A stretch of 64,000 nt of DNA, taken from assembly GCA_963821025.1 (NCBI GenBank), contig CAWGCG010000004.1:434001-498000 (forward strand), in the 5' to 3' direction. The notes under the pieces were generated by a model. The model did no database searches. It was not told where the DNA came from and was given only the letters and a program-made list of their open reading frames with translations. Origin of the DNA: WHSW01 sp963821025 (GTDB taxonomy: Bacteria; Actinomycetota; Thermoleophilia; Solirubrobacterales; 70-9). Positions 46,333-55,678 of this stretch are shown one piece after another. Positions within the stretch are counted from its first letter, which is position 1; every line of letters begins with the position of its first letter. Both the position numbers and the translations under genes were made by a program.

Positions 46333-46915
46333 CTACTCGCTGACCACGACCCGAGCGGGGCGCACAAGCTGGCCGTCGAGCCGGTAGCCACGCTCGAGCG
46401 TCTCGACCACGGTGCCGGCCTCGACCCCGTCGGCGGGGCGGGTGGCAATCGCTTCGTGGACGGTCGGGTCGAAGGTCTCGCCGATCGGGTCGTAGGCCTC
46501 GACCCCGGCGCGGCCGAGCGCCGTCTGCAGCTGGCCGTGGACGAGCTCAACGCCCCGGGTGACATCGTTGCCGCCCTCGGCGACGCTCAGCGCCCGCTCG
46601 AGGTCGTCGATCGACGGCAGCAGCTCACGCGCCAGCGTCGCCTTGCCGCGGCGCTCGGCCTCGGCGGCCTCACGCGCAGCGCGCTTTCGGTAGTTGTCGA
46701 AGTCGGCCTTCGCCCGCTGAGCCAGCGCCAAATACTCATCGCGCTCGCGGGTGACGTCGGCGAGCAGGGCGTCGAGGTCCGCGGCCACCTCGGTGGCCGC
46801 GGCCTCGCCCGTCTCGGCGCTCGGCGCTCGCCCCTCGGCGCTCGGCGCTCGCCCCTCGGCACTCGGCTCTGGGGTCTCGCGAGCGGCGAGTGGCGAGTGG
46901 CGAGCGTCGTCCTCC

Positions 46916-46932
<17 letters not shown>
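46333..46932 (-). CDS. grpE: Nucleotide exchange factor GrpE
   Basis: A 199-residue DnaK nucleotide-exchange factor. The conserved part begins around residue 50 with a long coiled coil (LDALLADVTRERDEYLALAQ, RAKADFDNYRKRAAREAAEA) and ends with the beta domain (ETFDPTVHEAIATRPADGVE, TVVETLERGYRLDGQLVRPA, RVVVSE). The first 45 residues are unusual: ARHSPLAARE then the repeated EPSAEGRAPSAEGRAPSAE, encoded by heptamer-derived repeats. ATG 46932 lies inside the dnaK 3' end (17-base overlap) and follows GGAGG by 6 bases. Part of the dnaK operon. Confidence 0.95.
46813..46904. repeat. Heptamer-derived repeats in the grpE N-terminus
   Basis: 46813-46854 is two copies of a 21-base unit made of three heptamers (CTCGGCG, CTCGGCG, CTCGCCC), followed by a degenerate third. 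46881-46904 is a run of GGCGAGT-type heptamers. Being multiples of 7 in sets of three, the 21-base units keep the reading frame and encode EGRAPSA-like heptapeptides on the minus strand. Confidence 0.85.
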
Positions 46933-48817
<1,885 letters not shown>

Positions 48818-48838
48818 GGTTGCTCCTTTAGCTTCTAG

Positions 48839-48862
48839 CTCAGGTTCTAAGAAATCTGAGTG
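48839..48862 (-). promoter_or_regulatory. Operator candidate upstream of dnaK
   Basis: An imperfect inverted repeat, CTCAG-N12-CTGAG (48839-48860), includes the element CACTCAGATTTCTT (minus strand 48862-48849). It matches the clpB upstream element at 13 of 14 bases. It sits about 25-45 bases before the dnaK GTG, where HspR would be expected to bind. A matching -35/-10 pair could not be chosen with confidence. Confidence 0.6.
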
Positions 48863-48940
48863 AGAGCCTAGCAGATGTGTGCGAGCGCACAGCGGGTTTC
48901 CGACGCCCGCGCCGGCCGTCTCAGCGAGCCGGCTGCGCGC

Positions 48941-49402
48941 TCAGCCCGCGGTGCAGTCCTTGGGAATCTGGCCGGCCGGCTGCGTGGCGATATCGACCGT
49001 CGGGCCCTTGCCGATCTGGCCGGCGTAGGCGGCGACGAAGGCGGCGATCGGGCCGGCCTCCTCGTTGAGCACGATCGCCTTCGGCATCCGCCCCGCGACC
49101 CCGCAGGTGATCGCCCGTAGAACCCGCGTCTCGATCCCGCCGTACTGATCGGCCGAGTTCGTCCCGCTGGGGACGAGGATCTCGTCGAGGGCGGGACCGA
49201 CGACGCCGTCGGTGCCGGCGGCCGCCAGCGTGTGGCAGGCGCCGCAGTTGTTGGCGAACAGGTTCTTGGCCTCGACGTCGGCCGCGGCCACCTGGACGGC
49301 ACCGGCGCTCTCGTCGCCCTCCTTGCCGAGCGCGACGATCGGCAGCACGATCAGACAGATCGCCGCGAACAGGCCGAAGACGATGAAGGGGCGCTTGCTC
49401 AC
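48941..49402 (-). CDS. Membrane-anchored c-type cytochrome
   Basis: A 153-residue protein with an N-terminal helix (PFIVFGLFAAICLIVLPIVALG, shown here without its flanks) as anchor or signal. A cytochrome c domain follows with the haem motif NNCGACH near residue 52 and the sixth ligand probably Met in AGRMPKAIV near 115; the short loop before it reads RAITCGVAG. The end has QIPKDCTAG, so Cys 120-region and the C-terminal Cys may pair. GTG 49402 lies 13 bases after the nth stop; a longer frame to 49444 would overlap nth. It may carry electrons for an oxidase not in the window. Confidence 0.85.
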   Translation of the reverse strand: MSKRPFIVFGLFAAICLIVLPIVALGKEGDESAGAVQVAAADVEAKNLFANNCGACHTLAAAGTDGVVGPALDEILVPSGTNSADQYGGIETRVLRAITCGVAGRMPKAIVLNEEAGPIAAFVAAYAGQIGKGPTVDIATQPAGQIPKDCTAG

Positions 49403-49415
49403 CGAGCTCAGAAAA

Positions 49416-50081
49416 CTACCGGCTCGGCGCCGCGGGGCGCGCACGGTTGCGTCGATACCAGGGGCACATCCGGCTCAGCGCGCAGTGCTCGCAGCGAGGC
49501 TGCGGCCGGCAGACCCGGCGCCCGTGGGTGATCAGGTTGACGTGCAACTCATAGGCGTCCTCGGGGTCGGTGATCGCGAGCATCTCGTCGTGGGCGAGCT
49601 CGAACGAGGCTCGGTCGGGAAACAGCCCGAGGCGCCCACCGACCCGGTGGACATGGGTGTCGACCGGGATCTCCGGGCGGCCGAAGGCGAAGATCAGCAC
49701 GCACGCCGCCGTCTTTCGCCCCACTCCGGGCAGGTCGACCAGGAAGGCGAGCGCCTCGTCGCGCTCGGCCTCGGCGAGCCAGTCGAGCGTCGGCTCGCCG
49801 TCGGCATCGGGCAACAGTCGCAGCACCTCCTGGATCCGGGGTGCCTTGGTCGCCGCCAGGCCGCCCGGTTTGATCGCCGCCTCGACCTCGCTCGGCGGAG
49901 CGTCGCGGACCTCGATCCAGGTCGGCAGCGCCGCGCGCAGCCGGGTGTACGCGACGTCGCGGTTTCGGTCGTTGGTGTTCTGGGAGAGGATCGTGCGCAC
50001 GAGCTCGGCGATCGGATGCCCGTGCGGATCGTTGACCGGGCGGCCGTAGAGCTCGCGCAGGCGGTCACGGATCGCATGCAC
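49416..50081 (-). CDS. nth: Endonuclease III
   Basis: A 221-residue DNA glycosylase/AP lyase that removes oxidised pyrimidines. Helix-hairpin-helix DLPGVGRKTAACVLIFAFG contains the catalytic Lys. IPVDTHVHRVGGRLGL contains the catalytic Asp. The 4Fe-4S cluster at the end is C-x6-C-x2-C-x5-C (CRPQPRCEHCALSRMC). TILSQNTNDRNRD near the N-terminus is the usual SQ(T)xD-type motif in slightly altered form. GTG 50081. Probably co-transcribed with the cytochrome. Confidence 0.95.
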   Translation of the reverse strand: MHAIRDRLRELYGRPVNDPHGHPIAELVRTILSQNTNDRNRDVAYTRLRAALPTWIEVRDAPPSEVEAAIKPGGLAATKAPRIQEVLRLLPDADGEPTLDWLAEAERDEALAFLVDLPGVGRKTAACVLIFAFGRPEIPVDTHVHRVGGRLGLFPDRASFELAHDEMLAITDPEDAYELHVNLITHGRRVCRPQPRCEHCALSRMCPWYRRNRARPAAPSR

Positions 50082-50165
50082 CCTGGCCCGGCGCGGCCGG
50101 CGCCATCCGGGGGTGGGCCCTTGGTCGCAGTGGCCGCCATCTCCACGCAGGTTATTTTCCCGCCG

Positions 50166-51017
50166 ATGGTCGAGATCTCAGCGGCGGTCGTCCATGTGGA
50201 CGGCGTCCGCACCTTTTACCGGCGTCGCGATGGGGAGGGCGCACCGGTGCTCTTCGTCCACGGCAACCCGACCCACTCCGAGGACTGGCTGCCGTTCCTC
50301 GAACGCCTTCAGCGCCCGGCGATCGCCCTCGACCTGCCCGGGTGGGGATTCAGCGAGGCGCCGAGCCGCAGGCGCTTCGACTATTCGTTCGAGGGCCTCG
50401 GGGCGTTCGTCGGGCGCTTTTGTGAGGCGCTCGGAGTCGGCGAGCACTCGCTCGTCGTCCACGACTGGGGCGCGGTCGGCCTGATCGCCGCTCAACGCCG
50501 GCCCGAGCTGGTCGAGCGCCTGGTGGTGATCAACGCCGTGCCGCTGCTCGAGGGGTATCGCTGGCACTGGATCGCCCGCTACGCCTGGCGGGTTCGGTTC
50601 GTCGGCGAGCTCGCCAACACGGTCACGACCAGGCCCGCGCTGAAGCTGCTCACCCGCCCGGCGACACCCCGGCGTGGGCCGCTGCCGCGCGAGTTCATCG
50701 AGACCATCTGGCGCGGCTGGCACCGCGGAGCCTGGCGCGAGATGCTCGACCTCTACCGATCCGCCGACCCCGAGCGCCTGGCGGCGGCCGGCGGCCGGCT
50801 CGGGGAGCTGCGCTGCCCGGCACTGGTGATCTGGGGCGCCGATGACCCGTACCTGCCGGCGAGCCTCGGCCGCACCTACGCCGAGCGCCTCGGTGACGCG
50901 CACTTGGTCGAGCTCGCGGGTGCCGGGCATTGGCCGTGGCTCGAGCGCCCGGATCTCGTCAGCCGCGTCTGCGGTTTCCTCGAGGCTCCGGGGGTTAACC
51001 CCACCGGTAACCCGTAA
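50166..51017 (+). CDS. Alpha/beta hydrolase, haloalkane dehalogenase-like
   Basis: A 283-residue hydrolase. The oxyanion-hole strand is VLFVHGNPTHSEDWLPFLER. The nucleophile elbow is VVHDWGAVGLIAA, with Asp as nucleophile as in haloalkane dehalogenases. The catalytic His is in GAGHWPWLERPD near residue 262. The cap region is Trp/Arg-rich (EGYRWHWIARYAWRVR). The HGNPT and HDWG signatures are those of the dehalogenase/epoxide hydrolase group; without assay the leaving group is unknown. ATG 50166. Divergent from nth and followed within 30 bases by the PAP2 gene. Confidence 0.85.
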   Translation: MVEISAAVVHVDGVRTFYRRRDGEGAPVLFVHGNPTHSEDWLPFLERLQRPAIALDLPGWGFSEAPSRRRFDYSFEGLGAFVGRFCEALGVGEHSLVVHDWGAVGLIAAQRRPELVERLVVINAVPLLEGYRWHWIARYAWRVRFVGELANTVTTRPALKLLTRPATPRRGPLPREFIETIWRGWHRGAWREMLDLYRSADPERLAAAGGRLGELRCPALVIWGADDPYLPASLGRTYAERLGDAHLVELAGAGHWPWLERPDLVSRVCGFLEAPGVNPTGNP

Positions 51018-51043
51018 CAGTGTCTTTACAATGCCGCCCCATC

Positions 51044-51820
51044 GTGCGTGCGGCCGGGGCGAAGATCAGCGGTTTTTTGCCCAAGGGGTGGGTCGACGCC
51101 GGGTGGCAGCTCCTGCTCTTCTTCGTCGCCTACAACGGCTATCAGGTGGTCAGGGGGATAACCGACGGGGGGATCGACGCCGCCTACGCCAACGCCGGGC
51201 ACGTGATCGCGCTCGAGCGCTCGCTCGGCAGCTTCTTCGAGCCGGGCTTTCAGCAGGCGCTGATCGACCACGCACCCTGGTCGATCGACATCGCCAACTT
51301 CCTCTACCTGAACACCCACTTCGTCATCACAACCGCCTTCCTCGTCTGGCTCTATCTGTATCGCAACGACCACTTCTACTTCGTTCGCAACATGTTCATG
51401 GCCGCGATGGCGATCGGGCTGATCGGCTACCTGCTGTTCCCGACAGCACCGCCGCGGCTGTTCGCCGGCGAGGGCTTCACCGACACGATCGCCGCCTTCA
51501 CCGGCGTTGCGCAGGACTCGGATACGGCAAAGCTGCTCGTCAACCAATACGCCGCGGTGCCGAGCATGCACATCGCCTTCTCGCTGATGGTCGCGGTCCC
51601 GGCCGGGGCGCTGGCGCGAACTGCGCTCGCCGGCCGCGCGTGGAGTGCATATCCGCTGATCGTCTTCTTCGTCATCGTCGCGACCGGCAACCACTACTGG
51701 TTCGACGCGGCGGCCGGCGCCGCGGTCGCCTGCATGGCGGCGCTGGTGGCGACCGCGATGGGGCGGCTTCGCCCGGCCGCGTGGGCGTGGCCCGAGGGCA
51801 GCCAAGAGGCGACTGCGTGA
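51044..51820 (+). CDS. PAP2 superfamily membrane protein (inositol phosphotransferase-like)
   Basis: A 258-residue integral membrane protein with five or six helices. The PAP2 catalytic motifs are AVPSMHIAFSLMVAVP (C2, PSMH) and ATGNHYWFDAAAGAAVA (C3, His and Asp), in the arrangement of the Aur1/PAP2_3 subgroup that transfers phosphoinositol or mannosyl-phosphate heads. Followed by genes for a CDP-alcohol phosphotransferase and inositol-phosphate synthase, so a role in inositol lipids is likely. GTG 51044 is preferred to GTG 51020 because a -10-like TACAAT (51027-51032) would place transcription start within about 5 bases of it. Confidence 0.82.
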   Translation: MRAAGAKISGFLPKGWVDAGWQLLLFFVAYNGYQVVRGITDGGIDAAYANAGHVIALERSLGSFFEPGFQQALIDHAPWSIDIANFLYLNTHFVITTAFLVWLYLYRNDHFYFVRNMFMAAMAIGLIGYLLFPTAPPRLFAGEGFTDTIAAFTGVAQDSDTAKLLVNQYAAVPSMHIAFSLMVAVPAGALARTALAGRAWSAYPLIVFFVIVATGNHYWFDAAAGAAVACMAALVATAMGRLRPAAWAWPEGSQEATA

Positions 51821-51933
51821 AGTAGCGTCCGCGGATCGCCGAGCAACGGGCACAGCCGAGGACGGCCGCCGAATGGCGAGGCTACGCTCGTCATCGCCTG
51901 ATCGAATCGCGGCTGACACCGAACGCGATCTCG

Positions 51934-52458
51934 ATGACCGGGCTGGTCTTGAACGCCGCGGCCGCCGTCCTGGTGCTCGAGAAGCTCTTCTTCTGGGCGG
52001 GGCTCGCATTCATCGTCGGCTCGGTCATGGACACGCTCGACGGCCGCTACTCGCGGATGTCGGGCAAGGGAACTCTGTTCGGCGCCTTCCTCGACTCGAC
52101 CCTCGACCGGATCGAGGAGGGGGTTGTGATCACAGCCGTCGCCTGGTACTTCGCCGACAGCGGCGAGGCGGTGGCCGCCGCCGCCTGTGTGTTCACCGTG
52201 CTCGGCTCGCTGATGGTCTCCTACACCCGCGCTCGAGCCGAGGCGCTCGGGGTCGAGTGCAAGGTCGGGATCGCAACCCGGCCCGTCCGCGTGGTGATAC
52301 TTTCGATCGGCCTCGTGTTCGGCGCCGGGGACCTGATCTCGAGCGTCGACCTTCTTCCCGCGTCCATCTACGTGCTCGCGGGCCTCACCGCGTTCACCGT
52401 CGGACAGCGTGTTTGGCACGTCAGGGGCGAGCTCGAGGCGATCGAATCGGCCGACTGA
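51934..52458 (+). CDS. CDP-alcohol phosphatidyltransferase (phosphatidylinositol phosphate synthase-like)
   Basis: A membrane enzyme that transfers phosphatidyl from CDP-diacylglycerol to an alcohol, probably inositol 1-phosphate. The metal-binding signature is MDTLDGRYSRMSG...GAFLDSTLDR, that is D-x2-D-G-x3-R-x8-G-x3-D-x3-D, with Ser where Ala is usual. Several hydrophobic helices follow. The frame contains an upstream homologous stretch (HRLIESRLTPNAIS, 51889-51933) that normally belongs to these proteins, but no ATG, GTG or TTG precedes it after the stop at 51823-51825. So either the start is CTG 51898 or a rare codon, or the 5' end has an error. 174 residues from ATG 51934. Confidence 0.8.
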   Translation: MTGLVLNAAAAVLVLEKLFFWAGLAFIVGSVMDTLDGRYSRMSGKGTLFGAFLDSTLDRIEEGVVITAVAWYFADSGEAVAAAACVFTVLGSLMVSYTRARAEALGVECKVGIATRPVRVVILSIGLVFGAGDLISSVDLLPASIYVLAGLTAFTVGQRVWHVRGELEAIESAD

Positions 52459-52537
52459 GAGGCCGCCGAGCGTGTAACCAACCGGCGAAGAACGGGTAAT
52501 AGGCCATCCACCCGCCCGCCATGGAGGAACCCTTCGT

Positions 52538-53723
52538 ATGAGTGAACCAAACGGCCGCGCCGACGGGTCCGCCTCGAACGGCCGCCGAGCCGACGACGGC
52601 AAGGTCCGCGTCGCGATCGTCGGCGTCGGCAACTGCGCCAACAGCTTCATCCAGGGCGTCCAGTACTACAAGAACGCCGACCCCACCGAGCAGGTCCCGG
52701 GCCTGATGCACGTCGATCTCGGCGGCTACCACGTCCGCGACATCGAGTTCGTCGCCGCCTTCGACATCGACTCCGAGAAGGTCGGGAAGGACCTCTCGGA
52801 GGCGATCTGGTCGGGCCAGAACGACACGATCAAGTTCGCAGATGTCCCCGAGCTCGGGGTCGAGGTCCAGCGGGGGATGACCCACGACGGACTCGGCAAG
52901 TACCTGAAGCAGAAGATCACCAAGGCTCCCGGGCAGACCGCCGACATCGTCGGCATCCTCAAAGAGAAGCAAGGCGGACGTCCTCGTCTGCTACCTGCCG
53001 GTCGGGTCCGAGATGGCGACCAAGTGGTACGTCGAGCAGGCGCTCGAGGCCGGGGTCGGCTTCGTCAACTGCCTGCCGGTGTTCATCGCCCGCGAGGACT
53101 ACTGGGATCAGCGCTTCAGCGAGGCCGGTCTGCCGATCATCGGCGACGACATCAAGTCGCAGGTCGGGGCGACGATCGTCCACCGCCAGCTCGCCCGGCT
53201 GTTCCACGATCGCGGGGTCGAGCTCCAGCACACCTCGCAGCTCAACGTCGGCGGCAACATGGACTTCTTCAACATGCTCGAGCGCGAACGACTCGACTCG
53301 AAGAAGATCTCGAAGACCAACGCAGTCACCTCGGTGATGGGAACCGAGCTCCCCGACCGCGATGTCCACGTCGGCCCCTCCGACTACGTGCCCTGGCTCA
53401 CCGATCGCAAGTGGGCGCACATCCGGCTCGAGGGCAAGTCGTTCGGCGATGTGCCCTTGACCGTCGAGCTCAAGCTCGAGGTCTGGGACTCGCCGAACTC
53501 GGCCGGCGTCGTCATCGACGCTGTCCGGCTGATCAAGCTGGCGCTCAACGAGGGCATCGCCGGTCAGCTCGACGGCCCCTCCAGCTACCTGATGAAGTCT
53601 CCCCACACGCAGCGCCCCGATGACGAGGCGCGCCAGCAGACCGAGGAGTTCATCGCCAAGTACGCCCGCAAAGAGCCCGCCGAGCGGACCCGGGAGCTGG
53701 CGAAGGAGTCGGCCGAGGGCTGA
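52538..53723 (+). CDS. ino1: Inositol-1-phosphate synthase (apparent +1 frameshift)
   Basis: NAD-dependent conversion of glucose 6-phosphate to inositol 1-phosphate, feeding the phosphatidyltransferase upstream. The first part (52538 to about 52972) has VAIVGVGNCANSFIQGVQYY and FDIDSEKVGKDLSEAIW. The second part is read one base on from about 52974: ADVLVCYLPVGSEMATKWYV, INCLPVFIA-like VNCLPVFIAREDYW, QLNVGGNMDFFNML and PSDYVPWLTDRKWAHIRLEG. Skipping one base between 52970 and 52974 (CAA G GCG) restores a complete protein of about 394 residues. GGAGGA lies 9 bases before ATG 52538. Sequencing error, programmed shift or inactivation cannot be told apart here. Confidence 0.85.
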
Positions 53724-53748
53724 GGCCGGCGAAGCCGTATCCGATCTC

Positions 53749-53776
53749 AGCGAGGCCCGCCACCGCGGGCCTCGCT
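53749..53776. terminator. Terminator after ino1
   Basis: A perfect 12-base stem AGCGAGGCCCGC/GCGGGCCTCGCT around a CACC loop, 26 bases after the ino1 stop. Only a weak pyrimidine tail (CGTTCTC) follows. It separates ino1 from the secreted-protein gene. Confidence 0.8.
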
Positions 53777-53811
53777 CGTTCTCGGCCCACCGTGGGGCCC
53801 GCCTGGCCGGT

Positions 53812-53825
53812 GTGACGTGCGTCAC
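53812..53825. promoter_or_regulatory. Palindromic operator candidate upstream of a secreted-protein gene
   Basis: GTGACG-TG-CGTCAC has perfect 6-base arms and lies about 83 bases before the ATG at 53908. It resembles half-sites bound by Crp/Fnr-type proteins (TGAC...GTCA) with a shorter spacer than the classical CRP site. No promoter hexamers could be assigned with confidence. Confidence 0.4.
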
Positions 53826-53907
53826 CCGCGCGTGCACGACGGGAATAGGGCGCCGGCGGTTCGAGTCCTCCGGGGTGATGACAACCGCTCACCCCCAAGG
53901 AGGACCG

Positions 53908-55086
53908 ATGAAGTACCTAACGATCACCGGAGTCGTCGGGACGCTGATCGCCGGCGCTGCCCTGGCCCCGGCGGCGTTCGCGGCGCCGGTCGTCAGCCAG
54001 GCGACCGGCCCGAGCACCGCCTCGATCCAGGCGACCGTCGATCAGTTCCGCAACGACCTCGGCAACAACAACGCCGGCGGACCGCCGGCGCAGACCGGGC
54101 GTCGCCAGATCGGCTGGGACGGCGTCCCCGACGGGCGCGCCGCCCCCTCGTTCATGCCCGAGGGCCAGTTCCGTAACCTCGGCGCGCTGTTCTCCACCCC
54201 CGGCCTCGGCTTCGAGGTCTCGGGTGACGACAACGATGACGCCGGCAGCCCCGACGCCGACCCCGACCAGGTCGACTTCACCGACCTGAACGCGACCTAC
54301 GATGCGGCCTTCGAGCCGTTCTCGCAGGAGCGGCTGTTCGCGCCCGTTGGCAGCAACATCACCGAGACGCGATTCGTCGTCCCGGCGACCAACATCGACG
54401 CCGACACCAACGGCTTCGGCGCCGTGTTCAGCGACGTCGACGCAGCCGGTCAGACCGAGCTCGAGTTGCTCGAGGCCGATGGCGACAGCCTCGGCAGCTG
54501 GGACGTCCCGGCGACCCCGGGGCAGGAGACGTATTCGTTCCTCGGGGTTCGCTTCAACGCTGGTGAGCGTGCCGCGCTGGCGCGAATCACCACCGGCGGC
54601 GCGGCCCTGGGCGGCGGCGACGTCTCTCAGAGCGGCCCCACGGACATCGTCGTGATGGACGATTTCATCTACGGCGAGCCGCTGGAGATCGTGCCCGCGG
54701 TGGAGCCGCCCCCGGCTCTCCCGCAGCCACCGGCGGTGGACACCGAGGCGCCCGAGGTCAAGGTCAAGGGCGCTCCGAAGAAGATCGAGCTCGACAAGCT
54801 GCTGCGCGGCTTGAAGCTCGAGCTGACGCCCGACGAGGCGACCTCGTATGAGGTCACTCTGCTGGCCTCGGCACGTTCGGTCGAGATCGCGCGCAAGCGC
54901 AACGACCTGATCCTCGCCGAGAAGTCGCTCGGGGAGGCCGAGGGCGAGCGCAAGCTCAAGCTGAAGCCCTCGCGGCGCCTGCTGAAGGAAACGCCGAGCA
55001 AGTTCAAGGTCCGGCTCGAGGTCGAGGCGACCGACGGGGCGGGCAACACCGACACCGTGCGCAAGTCGATCAAGGTCACCAGCTGA
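53908..55086 (+). CDS. Secreted protein with acidic beta-rich domains
   Basis: A 392-residue exported protein. The signal peptide is MKYLTITGVVGTLIAGAALA ending AAFA|APV. The first domain has RQIGWDGVPDGRAAPSFMPE, then an acidic Asp/Asn-rich stretch (GDDNDDAGSPDADPDQVDF) that could bind calcium, and an ETRFVVPATNIDADTNGFGA beta-sandwich-like region. A Pro/Val hinge (VEPPPALPQPPAVDTEAPEV) leads to an Ig-like C-terminal domain (ELTPDEATSYEVTLLASARS, VRLEVEATDGAGNTDTVRKS). AAGGAGG lies 4-5 bases before ATG 53908. No known family is recognised. It faces the sigma-factor gene and might be part of its regulon. Confidence 0.72.
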   Translation: MKYLTITGVVGTLIAGAALAPAAFAAPVVSQATGPSTASIQATVDQFRNDLGNNNAGGPPAQTGRRQIGWDGVPDGRAAPSFMPEGQFRNLGALFSTPGLGFEVSGDDNDDAGSPDADPDQVDFTDLNATYDAAFEPFSQERLFAPVGSNITETRFVVPATNIDADTNGFGAVFSDVDAAGQTELELLEADGDSLGSWDVPATPGQETYSFLGVRFNAGERAALARITTGGAALGGGDVSQSGPTDIVVMDDFIYGEPLEIVPAVEPPPALPQPPAVDTEAPEVKVKGAPKKIELDKLLRGLKLELTPDEATSYEVTLLASARSVEIARKRNDLILAEKSLGEAEGERKLKLKPSRRLLKETPSKFKVRLEVEATDGAGNTDTVRKSIKVTS

Positions 55087-55102
55087 CCCGCTGACCGTCA
55101 AT

Positions 55103-55135
55103 CCGCCGCGCTCGTGGATCTCACGAGCGCGGCGG
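55103..55135. terminator. Bidirectional terminator hairpin
   Basis: A perfect 14-base stem, CCGCCGCGCTCGTG (55103-55116) with CACGAGCGCGGCGG (55122-55135), loop GATCT, lies between the convergent stops of the secreted-protein gene (55086) and the sigma-factor gene (55159). No U-run, as is common in GC-rich actinobacteria. Confidence 0.85.
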
Positions 55136-55158
55136 AGCGCCGGCTGGGGTCGCTGCGC

Positions 55159-55656
55159 TCAGCGCCCGAGCGCCTCGGCGACCTGTTCGCGACCGCGATA
55201 CAGCCGGCTCATGATCGTTCCCTCGCGGGTGTTGAGCGCCCGCGCGGCCTCGCGGTAGCTGAGCCCCGCCAGATCGACCGCGACGACCGCGTCGCGGTAG
55301 TCCGGCGCCAACGCCGCGACCGCGCCGAGTGCCTCGTGGGCCTCGAGCGAGGCATCGAGCGCCGGTGCCGAGGCGCGCTCCTCGGCCGCGACGTCTCCCT
55401 CGGCCCCGAGTTGCTCCCTGCTTCGCGCACGCTCGCGCAGGTCGGTGTAGTAGACGTTGCGCAGCACCCCGATCAGGTAGGCGAGGTCGTCGCCGGAGCG
55501 AACGTAGCGCGGCTTGGCGAGGACCTTGACGCAGGTCTCCTGGACCAAGTCCTCGGCCTCCTGCGGTGAGCCGCACATCCCCAGCGCCGCCCGGTAGAGG
55601 CGATCGAGATGGTCGGCGAGGCGCTGAGGATCGAGCCTGCGAGCGCCCGGGATCAT
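55159..55656 (-). CDS. ECF-type RNA polymerase sigma factor
   Basis: A 165-residue sigma factor. Region 2: LDRLYRAALGMCGSPQEAED and LVQETCVKVLAKPRYVRSGD. Region 4: LAPDYRDAVVAVDLAGLSYR and EAARALNTREGTIMSRLYRG. ATG 55656. Transcribed 22 bases after the putative anti-sigma gene, an arrangement (anti-sigma first) less common than sigma first. Likely recruits polymerase to envelope or stress genes; targets unknown. Confidence 0.9.
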   Translation of the reverse strand: MIPGARRLDPQRLADHLDRLYRAALGMCGSPQEAEDLVQETCVKVLAKPRYVRSGDDLAYLIGVLRNVYYTDLRERARSREQLGAEGDVAAEERASAPALDASLEAHEALGAVAALAPDYRDAVVAVDLAGLSYREAARALNTREGTIMSRLYRGREQVAEALGR

Positions 55657-55678
55657 CGGCGAGCGCCGGCGGGTGCGA

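Noticed and set aside
49416..50081. MutY instead of endonuclease III
   Set aside because: The protein has the Lys in the GVGRKTA hairpin and the short length of Nth, and it lacks the C-terminal NUDIX-like domain of MutY.
51873..52499. Alternative frame starting at ATG 51873 for the phosphatidyltransferase
   Set aside because: It is out of frame with the conserved D-x2-D-G metal-binding motif and gives only Arg-rich shadow sequence.
53777..53907. Riboswitch upstream of the secreted-protein gene
   Set aside because: Only a short palindrome and a terminator are seen; no conserved aptamer layout could be recognised.
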